Positions 30,479 to 38,006 of a stretch of 64,000 bases of DNA are shown here, piece by piece (the stretch's first letter is position 1; each line of letters starts with the position of its first letter). The notes below the pieces were generated by a model. It was not told the DNA's origin and made no database searches. It worked only from the letters and a program-made list of their open reading frames with translations. The translations under genes were made by a program, and so were the position numbers. Origin of the DNA: Sinorhizobium meliloti. Its GTDB lineage: Bacteria > Pseudomonadota > Alphaproteobacteria > Rhizobiales > Rhizobiaceae. Location of the stretch: NCBI RefSeq assembly GCF_035610345.1, contig NZ_CP141213.1:1178001-1242000 (forward strand), given 5' to 3'.

Positions 30479-30607
30479 CGATTTCCTCTCCTCCATTGAA
30501 ACGTGCGTACCGGTTAACCGGCACCACGCTCAGGTTGCAATGGATCCATATGGCGAAGGCTGTCTGTTGGCGGCGAAGAATGTCGCAACCAGGCGAGACA
30601 AGCCCAG

Positions 30608-31594
30608 CTATGTCACGGCGCGGGAGAAGAGAGGTGGTGAGGTTTCCTCATCCCGTGTCGAGGCGCGCGTGCGGGCGATGCGGCCTTCGAGTTCCTCGAG
30701 GCGGCGGGCAAAGCCGAGATTGCCTGGCTGGAGCGCCACGGCCTCGGCGAGCATGTCGCGAGCGATCTCGAGTGCGCCGTCGCGGATGTGGCGGTTGGCC
30801 CGGTGGTAAAGAAAGTTTACCCGCTCCACAGGTGAAAAGCCTTCTCCGAAGCGTCGAAGACACCGGTCGGCCCAGGCAGGATGGCGAGCAATCGCCGCGA
30901 TGGCGATCTGATAGGGGCGCATCGGGGCGCCGATCCGCGCCGAGCGGGCGAGTGCGCGCAAACCGGCGCGGTCGTCCGCGCGGCAAGCCTCGATGAGCAA
31001 AAGCGCGCGCGCCGTCCCGGTGAAGGCCCGAACGGTGCCGTGACCGGTCATATGCACGGGGATGAGATGCGTCTGGCTCTGTATCGCCGCGATCCGCTCC
31101 GCGTGCCGGCGATCGACGGCATGAAAGGGGTCGTAGAACAGATAGGCGCGCCCGGCCGCCTGATCGGGGGCCATTGCCATGTTCGTGTGGAGTCCCGGAG
31201 CGAAGTGGCGGACGAAGCGGTTGTCGAATGGTACTGTCTTCGGATCGATCGAGATCTGCGGGCAAAAAGCAACGGCGACGCTTGCGCCAAAACGCCGACG
31301 ATAGCGCAGCGCCGCATAGCCGCCTTGCGAATGGCCGTAGAGGATCCGTTCCGGCGCTTCGGCAAGGATCGGCGCCGCAGCATCGACCGCCGCGACCACG
31401 CTTGCCGCCGGAAACCAGTTCGGCCGCCGGCTGATGAAGCCGAGTGCGGCGATGCCGGCTTTCTCGCAGAACCGCTGTCCCCAGAAGCGGCTGCCGTTCG
31501 CCTGCATCTCCATCTCGTTGAAGGTGACGAGAAGATAGGGCGACGATCCTCGCAGATGGATCACTTCCAGGTTTTCGTCGGCGTAAACGAGCAT
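30608..31594 (-). CDS. wgeH: WgeH: alpha/beta-hydrolase-like protein of the galactoglucan locus
   Basis: 328 residues. An alpha/beta-hydrolase domain has the nucleophile elbow YGHSQGGYAALRY (about 105-117) and a candidate catalytic His in TGHGTVRAF. The C-terminal 100 residues are helical and repeat-like, with RANRHIRDGALEIARDMLAEAVALQPGN resembling one TPR. Last gene of the minus-strand wge operon, 44 bp after wgeG. Corresponds by position to expE8. The role in EPS II is undefined; acyl-group removal or transfer is possible, since galactoglucan is acetylated and no other acyl-transfer candidate is visible. Confidence 0.75.
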   Translation of the reverse strand: MLVYADENLEVIHLRGSSPYLLVTFNEMEMQANGSRFWGQRFCEKAGIAALGFISRRPNWFPAASVVAAVDAAAPILAEAPERILYGHSQGGYAALRYRRRFGASVAVAFCPQISIDPKTVPFDNRFVRHFAPGLHTNMAMAPDQAAGRAYLFYDPFHAVDRRHAERIAAIQSQTHLIPVHMTGHGTVRAFTGTARALLLIEACRADDRAGLRALARSARIGAPMRPYQIAIAAIARHPAWADRCLRRFGEGFSPVERVNFLYHRANRHIRDGALEIARDMLAEAVALQPGNLGFARRLEELEGRIARTRASTRDEETSPPLFSRAVT

Positions 31595-31638
31595 GGGAAT
31601 TCCTGAGCAGCTGTCAATGCGAGTGGAGCCGCAAGCGG

Positions 31639-32961
31639 CTAGACCAAGGCCTGTGCCGCCGCTTCATATTGCCCGGCACCAAGAGAGCTCCGCCTGTCCT
31701 CCAGCAGCCGACGATAGAGATCGGCATGCGCGCGGGCCGATTCCGCGTGGCCGGTCGGAAGCCGCAGCGTTGCGTGCAGCCGGTCCCATGCCTCGGGGTT
31801 GCCCAGCACTTCCGACAGCCGGTCGGCGAGATCCTGGGCGCTGCCGGTACGGAAGTGGAGCCCGTCCCTTCCGTCCTGCACTTTCTCGGCCATGCCGCCG
31901 ATGTCGGAACAGATGATGGGCCTGCGGTGGTGCAGGGCCTCCTGGATGACGACGGGCGAGTTTTCCCACCAGATCGAAGGCAGCACGACCCAGTCGACCG
32001 AGCGCATCAGCCTCGGCATATCGGCATTGTGATAGGCGCCATAAAAACGCACCCGGCGCCCGGCGTCGTCGATGAGCTTCTTCAGGCGCTCCTGGAACTC
32101 GGTCGGCTGGCGCTCGAGATTACCGCCGAAGATCATCAGGCAGGAGTCCTCGCCCCAGATTTCTTCCGGCACGCGCGAGACAGCGTCGACCAGCACGTCG
32201 ATGCCCTTGAAGGGTGTCATCTGCCCGAAATAGGCGAAACGGTTCCGTCGGGCGGACGGGACCGGCAGATCACGTACCGGTGCGGCCTCGCCCATGACGA
32301 TGCCGTTGTCGATCACGGAGAGCTTTTCCGCGTCGATGCCCCATTCGACATAGCGGTTTGCGAGGAACATGCTCGGGGAGATGAAGGCATCGGCAAGGCC
32401 GAGCATGCCGCGCAGAAACTCCTCGCGCCTCAGGAAACGGGAAACCGGGATGTCGGGAAAGCAGCCATGGCAACTGATCGGCGACGAGCTGTTGCAGAGC
32501 TGGGCGGATGGGCGCTTCACCATTTGTCCGTGATTGTGGCAGAGCGACAGATACTCATGGAAGGTGACGACGATTACCGCCTCCGGCAGCGCTTCCCGGA
32601 GAGCGTAAAGCGCCTCCATTCCGAGGCCGATCAGGTGATGAAAGTGAACGACATGAGGCGACAGATCGCCGACGAAACGCAGGAGGTCGCGGCGGATCGC
32701 CTCCGTATCCCCGTTGGACAGGAAGAAGTGATCGTAATCATCCGCATGGAAGAGCACTTCGTCCACTGCAAGACGCAGACTCATCAGTGCTGAGGCGCCG
32801 TGGCGAGGGACCGGATGGCCGACGCGGGCGAGATAGATCGACTCGACGCCCGGCAGCGTGTTCAGGCCCTTGTGCAGGCTGTGGGACGCTATCTCCGCCC
32901 CGCCTAGCGACATCGCCGGATGTCCATGCGAAACGACGAGAACACGGAGCCGCTCGCTCAT
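31639..32961 (-). CDS. wgeG: WgeG: family 4 glycosyltransferase
   Basis: A 440-residue retaining GT-B enzyme. The N-terminal domain begins with RVLVVSHGHPAMSLGGAE (acceptor loop); the C-terminal domain has YFGQMTPFKGIDVLVDAV and the donor-binding segment WWENSPVVIQEALHHRRPII. The start (32961) overlaps the wgeF stop by 4 bp. The frame stays open upstream, but only from this ATG does family sequence begin. Closely related to WgeD. Should add a hexose, glucose or galactose, to the galactoglucan intermediate. Confidence 0.85.
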   Translation of the reverse strand: MSERLRVLVVSHGHPAMSLGGAEIASHSLHKGLNTLPGVESIYLARVGHPVPRHGASALMSLRLAVDEVLFHADDYDHFFLSNGDTEAIRRDLLRFVGDLSPHVVHFHHLIGLGMEALYALREALPEAVIVVTFHEYLSLCHNHGQMVKRPSAQLCNSSSPISCHGCFPDIPVSRFLRREEFLRGMLGLADAFISPSMFLANRYVEWGIDAEKLSVIDNGIVMGEAAPVRDLPVPSARRNRFAYFGQMTPFKGIDVLVDAVSRVPEEIWGEDSCLMIFGGNLERQPTEFQERLKKLIDDAGRRVRFYGAYHNADMPRLMRSVDWVVLPSIWWENSPVVIQEALHHRRPIICSDIGGMAEKVQDGRDGLHFRTGSAQDLADRLSEVLGNPEAWDRLHATLRLPTGHAESARAHADLYRRLLEDRRSSLGAGQYEAAAQALV

Positions 32962-35186
32962 GCGGAAGCCTCCTTGATGCGATTGCCTTCGCCCTGCGGC
33001 TGCGGAGCCCATCGGGCCGAAAACAGTCTTTCGTCGATCCGCTCGACGAGAGGAGCCGCGGAGGCGCTGCCGGTGGAGAACGGCTCGTCCGAGCCCAGCA
33101 TCTGCACCGAGGGTAGCCACCAGGATTCGATCCCCGAACGGCTGAGCCTCAAGCCGAGATCCTGCCCCTTTTGCCGGGATCCGAGATAGCTGCCGGCAAA
33201 GCCTCCGGCGACGAGGAAAGCCTCGCGCGGCATGATGCAGCATTCGAAAGAGGCCGCCGCGATCCGGGTGAGCTTGAGACCCGTCACCGCGCTCAACGGA
33301 TAACCGGCATAACGGCCCGAAAGCGAATTTTCGGACTGCGCGTCGGCCCAGGAGCCAGCCCATCGAACGGAATGGTCCTCATAGGCGAGCGTGGGCGAAA
33401 TGATCCCGCCACTTTCCTCGTAGGCGGAAACCAGCCTGCCGTACCAGCCGCTCCTGCGGGGCAATAGCGAGCCGGCGAGCAGAACGACCGTCTCGCTCGA
33501 AAGCGCGCGAATGCCGGCTTCCAGGAGATCGTAGACATCGGCCGTTTCCGCCGACATCAGCCTGAGCGGAAGCCGATAGAACCGCGCGAGCTGCCTGATG
33601 CGGCCGGCCTGACGGCGAAAGCATTCGGAGTGCAGCACGAGCGCGATCGGCGCATGCCGCGTTTCGGGATCGAGCGCCAGAAGGCCGAGAAAAGGGGCAA
33701 GCTCCTTTTCTTCTGCTTGGCCGGCAGCCACGATGATCGGCGGCCCCGAAGCCTCGTCGAACGCACCGGCATCGAGGATAGCCTTGATGCCGGGCGAGGG
33801 GCTCTCCGACGCGCACAGGAAGGGCACGATCTGTCGATCGACGATTTCCGTCAGGCCCCAGTTTTCGGGATCGATGGACTTGATCTGGCGGAGCGCTGCC
33901 TGACGCGGCGGAAGCCGCGCGGGTGTCAGCGGCAGAAAAGCCCGGCGGGAATCCTTCAGCGTCAACTCCAGGTGTAGCGGGGCCACACCATCTGCCCCCA
34001 GTCCGCCGGCAAACACGATGAAACCATGCGGGGGGGTTTCTCGGTCGAGCATGCTTTTGAACAACGGCTCTTCGGTAAAGGCATCCGTCACATCCGAGCG
34101 CTCGAGCCGCGTCCAGCGATCGTCGAGCCGCATCTCGCTTTGTCCACGGCGCAACCGGACGCTCTGGACATGCTCATCAGGGTCGAGCAGCCAGCCGGAG
34201 ATCAGAAAGGCGCCGCTGTTCGCCTGAAAGATATTGTCCACTCCCAGACGCACGGGAACGGGAAGAGTGGAGATCGTCTCGCGCCCCTCGAAGCTGTTGG
34301 CGGCCGAACGCAGCCGGAGCAGAACGGCAGGGGTGCTGTGCGTCTGAAGCAGCACGGAGCGGATATGCCCGGGCGTCTCCGTGGGACCGCCGATCAGCCG
34401 GTGCTCGTGAACCGAAGCATAGCGCCAGCCCCCGCGCCCGCGATAGGCGAGCCCCTCGACGTCCCGTGCGCGAAGCGGTTCGCTTGCCGCCAGCAGACCG
34501 ATGAAGCCTGCGCCGCCTTGCGGAATGTCCTGCCGGGAGAAGGTCGCGATGCCACAGTCGGCAACGACCGGATTTTCGCCGCACACGATCACGCGAGCGT
34601 TGCCGGGATCGGCGGCGCGGGCCCAGCCTCTGAGGAAGATCGCTCCCTCGTGGGTCTCGCCGACGAATTCGAGGAAGCCGTCGCTACCCTTTCGGGCCTG
34701 TATCAGGGCAACTATTGCCGCAAGCCTACGCCGACCGGTGGACATCTGCATCATCGCATCCACGAGCGGGTCCAGCACCTCTGCCAGTTGGGCGCCGGCA
34801 AGCTCCGCGACGACCGTCACGCTATCGCGAACAGCAAGCGTGCGGGGGCCGAAGATATAGCGCCTGGGGCTGCCCTCCTGACCCAGGCGGAGCGTGGTAA
34901 GCGGACGGCCGGCGTCATTGATGGGCAGGAGCGCCGCGAACCCGTGCGTGGCGGTTGGCGACTGCGAAGCCAGGCGCCAACCGATGATGGAGGCACTCGT
35001 CGCGGTGGCGGGGTCGTCGTTGATCTGCGCCGGCACCTGGCCGGCGACGGGCGCGCCCGCGCCTATGACGAGCAGCAGCGTATCGTCGATCGGGCAGGCG
35101 ACAACCCTCCCACCGCGCATGATCCTCGCGGCTGTTTGAGACGTTTGAGGAAGCGCCTGTTCTGCTCCGGCCATGGTACTCCTCAT
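32958..35186 (-). CDS. wgeF: WgeF: beta-domain protein with degenerate family 2 glycosyltransferase region
   Basis: 742 residues. Three 'GW' motifs (69-70, 187-188, 331-332; e.g. FLRGWARAADPGN and LISGWLLDPDE) mark repeated beta-rich modules. From about 480 onward it resembles WgeB's GT2 domain: LLPRRSGWYGRLV aligns with WgeB's VVPSAPGWLQKLI. The metal-binding SD of WgeB is AGS here (571-573), and the catalytic ED pair is replaced by KG. It may be a non-catalytic partner. The start overlaps the wgeE stop (ATGA); an alternative ATG lies at 35174. Corresponds to expE6. Confidence 0.78.
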   Translation of the reverse strand: MRSTMAGAEQALPQTSQTAARIMRGGRVVACPIDDTLLLVIGAGAPVAGQVPAQINDDPATATSASIIGWRLASQSPTATHGFAALLPINDAGRPLTTLRLGQEGSPRRYIFGPRTLAVRDSVTVVAELAGAQLAEVLDPLVDAMMQMSTGRRRLAAIVALIQARKGSDGFLEFVGETHEGAIFLRGWARAADPGNARVIVCGENPVVADCGIATFSRQDIPQGGAGFIGLLAASEPLRARDVEGLAYRGRGGWRYASVHEHRLIGGPTETPGHIRSVLLQTHSTPAVLLRLRSAANSFEGRETISTLPVPVRLGVDNIFQANSGAFLISGWLLDPDEHVQSVRLRRGQSEMRLDDRWTRLERSDVTDAFTEEPLFKSMLDRETPPHGFIVFAGGLGADGVAPLHLELTLKDSRRAFLPLTPARLPPRQAALRQIKSIDPENWGLTEIVDRQIVPFLCASESPSPGIKAILDAGAFDEASGPPIIVAAGQAEEKELAPFLGLLALDPETRHAPIALVLHSECFRRQAGRIRQLARFYRLPLRLMSAETADVYDLLEAGIRALSSETVVLLAGSLLPRRSGWYGRLVSAYEESGGIISPTLAYEDHSVRWAGSWADAQSENSLSGRYAGYPLSAVTGLKLTRIAAASFECCIMPREAFLVAGGFAGSYLGSRQKGQDLGLRLSRSGIESWWLPSVQMLGSDEPFSTGSASAAPLVERIDERLFSARWAPQPQGEGNRIKEASA

Positions 35187-35890
35187 GCCCCGGCGAAAAC
35201 CGAGAGGGCAGCGCCGGCGGCAAAGCCCGCGAGAACGAACAGCAGGAGCAGCAGCGGTTTCAACTCTCCATTCGACCGCTTCTGCAAGGCTCCGAGGTTC
35301 TTCTCCATCGCTGCAACCACGCCATCGAGCCGCATTAAATGAACATCGAGATCGTTCAGGCGCTGCCCGATCTCGGCGGCGGCGGCAGGCCCCAAGGCCC
35401 CGCCTTCGCCGCCCTCGTCATTATGCGTGCGCTGGAGAGATCGCTGCGAGACCTGCAATTGCCGCTGAGCCGCCATGAGGACGTCGAGCTTGTCGAGAAC
35501 CTTGGCGAGCGGCGCGGCGATGAGGGCTTCGGCCGCCTGTTCGTCGGGCCGCGGAACGCGCAGCTGCTGTTCGGTGCCGCGTGCGTCCAGGGCCGTCACC
35601 TTGAGATCGGTGGTGCGCGAGGCTGCCGCCTCGGGAAGCGCGATTTCGAAGGCATAGCCGCCGTCGCCGATGCCGTTGCGCTTGAGATCGGGGCGATTGC
35701 GGTCGGCGACCGCCTGGGCGATGACGCTGCCGTCGAGATAGACGCGAATGGTGAGGCGCTTGTCGGGTGCTGCCGGATCGAACGCCCAGCCGAAGATGCG
35801 CCCCTGGTCGATCGCGTCGACCCGGCCGGTCATCGGCTTCGTATTGTCCTGATCCGGTGCGGCATTTGATTTCTCGGCAACAGCAGCCAT
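35183..35890 (-). CDS. wgeE: WgeE: small membrane-anchored beta-domain protein
   Basis: 235 residues. Residues 20-90 form a beta-module with IFGWAFDPAAPDKRLTIRVY, the same GW-x2-DP motif found in WgeF and WgeB. A predicted coiled coil covers about 175-205 and a single transmembrane helix is at the C-terminus (about 211-232, PLLLLLFVLAGFAAGAALSV). It is therefore a tail-anchored inner-membrane protein with a cytoplasmic body, possibly a scaffold for the transferases. Start at 35890 (MAAVAEKS). Corresponds to expE5; function unknown. Confidence 0.75.
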   Translation of the reverse strand: MAAVAEKSNAAPDQDNTKPMTGRVDAIDQGRIFGWAFDPAAPDKRLTIRVYLDGSVIAQAVADRNRPDLKRNGIGDGGYAFEIALPEAAASRTTDLKVTALDARGTEQQLRVPRPDEQAAEALIAAPLAKVLDKLDVLMAAQRQLQVSQRSLQRTHNDEGGEGGALGPAAAAEIGQRLNDLDVHLMRLDGVVAAMEKNLGALQKRSNGELKPLLLLLFVLAGFAAGAALSVFAGA

Positions 35891-35901
35891 CGATTTCCCC
35901 T

Positions 35902-37164
35902 TTATGCCGCTTCGATACGTGACGGTTCGATCGCTTCGATCAATTCGAGATAGCGTCGTGCGGTGGTGTCGATGTTCTCCGGTTCCCGCGCATGCGCGGA
36001 AAGCCGGCGCGTCAAGGCGCCGTCTTGCGCGAGGCGGCGCATGGCAGAGGCGAGCGCCCGGGGATCGTTGGGCGCAACGGTGAGGCCGTTTGCCCCGTCC
36101 TCGATCATCTCGGCCATGCCGCCGATATTGCCGGCTATGACCGGCCGTCCGAGGGCCTGCGCCTCCTGGATGACCAGCGGCGCGTTTTCCCACCAGATCG
36201 AGGGTACGATCGTGCAATCCACCGCTGCGACGAGGTCGGCGACGTCCTCACGCCGGTAGGGCCCGCGCTGCTGCACGGTCGGTGCCGTTTCCTGGAACAG
36301 GCGCGTGATCTCGTCGACGAAACTCTCGCTCTGGAAGGGTGCGCCGCCGTGAACGCGCAACTCGAACTCCAGCCCCTCGGAAATGAGCTGCCGTGCCGCC
36401 TGGAGCAGTACCGCCACGCCTTTCCAGGGGTTGAGATTGCCGAAATAGCCGAAGACCGGACGATCCGAACCGATCCGGCGGGCCGCTGCCGGCGCGCCGC
36501 GAGCCGGCAGCCCGTTGGGAATGACGCTGATCCTGTCCTCCGCAAGCCCCCAATCGACGAAGCGCTGCTTGAGGAACCGGCTGGGTGATACGAACCGGTC
36601 CACGTCGCTCAAGAGGGCCTTCAGATGGCGTTCGCGCAAGGTGAAACGGTCGAGCGCGATGTCCTTGAAGCAGGCATGACATCCGTCGGGGCTCGCCCCA
36701 TGGCAAAGTTCCTTGCCGCTCGTTTTCACCATCAGCCCGTCATGGTGACAGATGGGATAATAGTCGTGCAGCGTCATGACGATCCGGCACTGCGGCAGCG
36801 TTCGACGAACGATATGCGGAAACTCCGCGCCGAGCAGGAGCAGATGGTGGATATGGACGACGTCCGGCCTGAAGTCGCGCAGCAGCTCCGCAATATCCGG
36901 AACGACGCCGTAGAGGTCGATCTGACTCATGAAGAAGCGATCGAAATGTCCGGACCACAACAGCAACTCGTCCCCTGCAGGCCCGATGCCTTGAAAGCTC
37001 GTGCCTGGCCGCGCCTGGCGGTGGATCTGGTTCGTGGCTCCGAGAAAGAGCGCTTCGCAGCCTGCGCGCTTGTAGGCGCCGAACAGGTCGTGTGCGAAAA
37101 TCTCCGTGCCTCCCGGGTGGAGGGCCGGATGGTTGTGAGCCGCGACGAGCACGCGCATGCTCAC
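35902..37164 (-). CDS. wgeD: WgeD: family 4 glycosyltransferase
   Basis: A 420-residue GT-B transferase paralogous to WgeG. Visible are RVLVAAHNHPALHPGGTEIFAH near the N-terminus, a Cys-rich insert (CHGASPDGCHACF, about 148-162, also present in WgeG), YFGNLNPWKGVAVLL and the donor-binding segment WWENAPLVIQEAQALGRPVI. The start is probably GTG at 37164, overlapping the wgeC stop by 4 bp. Corresponds to expE4. Probably transfers one of the main-chain sugars. Confidence 0.85.
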   Translation of the reverse strand: MSMRVLVAAHNHPALHPGGTEIFAHDLFGAYKRAGCEALFLGATNQIHRQARPGTSFQGIGPAGDELLLWSGHFDRFFMSQIDLYGVVPDIAELLRDFRPDVVHIHHLLLLGAEFPHIVRRTLPQCRIVMTLHDYYPICHHDGLMVKTSGKELCHGASPDGCHACFKDIALDRFTLRERHLKALLSDVDRFVSPSRFLKQRFVDWGLAEDRISVIPNGLPARGAPAAARRIGSDRPVFGYFGNLNPWKGVAVLLQAARQLISEGLEFELRVHGGAPFQSESFVDEITRLFQETAPTVQQRGPYRREDVADLVAAVDCTIVPSIWWENAPLVIQEAQALGRPVIAGNIGGMAEMIEDGANGLTVAPNDPRALASAMRRLAQDGALTRRLSAHAREPENIDTTARRYLELIEAIEPSRIEAA

Positions 37165-38006
37165 GCGCCGCCTCCTCGGCGTTCGGCGACGAAGATGTCC
37201 TGGTAGTGCTCCGCCTCCTTACCGCGCCAGGCGCCGAACGCCTTCAGGGTGATTGCGAGACCGGCCCGGTCAAGGGCGCCGTCAAGAAAGCCGTCGTCGA
37301 AACCCACGGCGGCAAGGCGTGGCATGTCGGGGACGTACCAGCATGGACCGTCGCCGTCGCGGGCGAAGGAAAGCCGCGCGTCGCGCCGGCCGTTTTCGTT
37401 GGCCGCTGCGACGTGATCGACCACGAATGCGGTCACGAAGAGGCGTCCGCCGGGTTTCAGAAGCCTTCCGACCTCTCGCAGATAGACCAGGACTTCGTCC
37501 GGCGGCAGATGCGTCACGATCGACGTCATGATCACAAAATCGAAGTGACCGTCGGCATAGGGCAGTTTCAACGCATTGCCGCTGATTTTCCCGCTCGGAT
37601 TATAAAGCTCATGGGCAATATCGACACGCTGGAAGGCGAAATTCGGATAGACCGAGGTGATGAAGCGGCGGCACCAGCCGATGCCGCCGTCGACCGGATC
37701 TATCCCGCTGTAGCGCCCCTTCTCGAAATCCAGATACTGGGTGAGCGGGACAGCCATGCGGCCGATGCCGCAGCCGATATCGAGAACGCGGCTTTCCGGA
37801 CGCAGTCCCCCCAGCCGGATGAAGTGGCCGAGGAATTCGACGCCCACCGCCCTGAAGGAACCGTCGCCGACGAAGACGCTGTCGGGATCAGGTTCGGGAA
37901 GGAAGCGGTTTCGAAGAATGCTCCCGAGCAGGGCCTCCACGCGTTCGTCGCGGGCGGGCAGTTCCGTGGCATCTGTGTTTTTCTGGCGCAGCGCAGTCTC
38001 GCTCAT
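37161..38006 (-). CDS. wgeC: WgeC: SAM-dependent methyltransferase
   Basis: A 281-residue class I methyltransferase. Motif I is VLDIGCGIGRMAVPL (about 75-89), then GIDPVDGGI (motif II), FDFVIMTSIVTHLP (motif IV region) and LLKPGGRLFVTAF (motif VI). The start at 38006 overlaps wgeB's stop; upstream open sequence in this frame is wgeB read out of frame. The methyl acceptor is not evident: galactoglucan is described as pyruvylated and acetylated, not methylated. Corresponds to expE3. Confidence 0.85.
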   Translation of the reverse strand: MSETALRQKNTDATELPARDERVEALLGSILRNRFLPEPDPDSVFVGDGSFRAVGVEFLGHFIRLGGLRPESRVLDIGCGIGRMAVPLTQYLDFEKGRYSGIDPVDGGIGWCRRFITSVYPNFAFQRVDIAHELYNPSGKISGNALKLPYADGHFDFVIMTSIVTHLPPDEVLVYLREVGRLLKPGGRLFVTAFVVDHVAAANENGRRDARLSFARDGDGPCWYVPDMPRLAAVGFDDGFLDGALDRAGLAITLKAFGAWRGKEAEHYQDIFVAERRGGGA

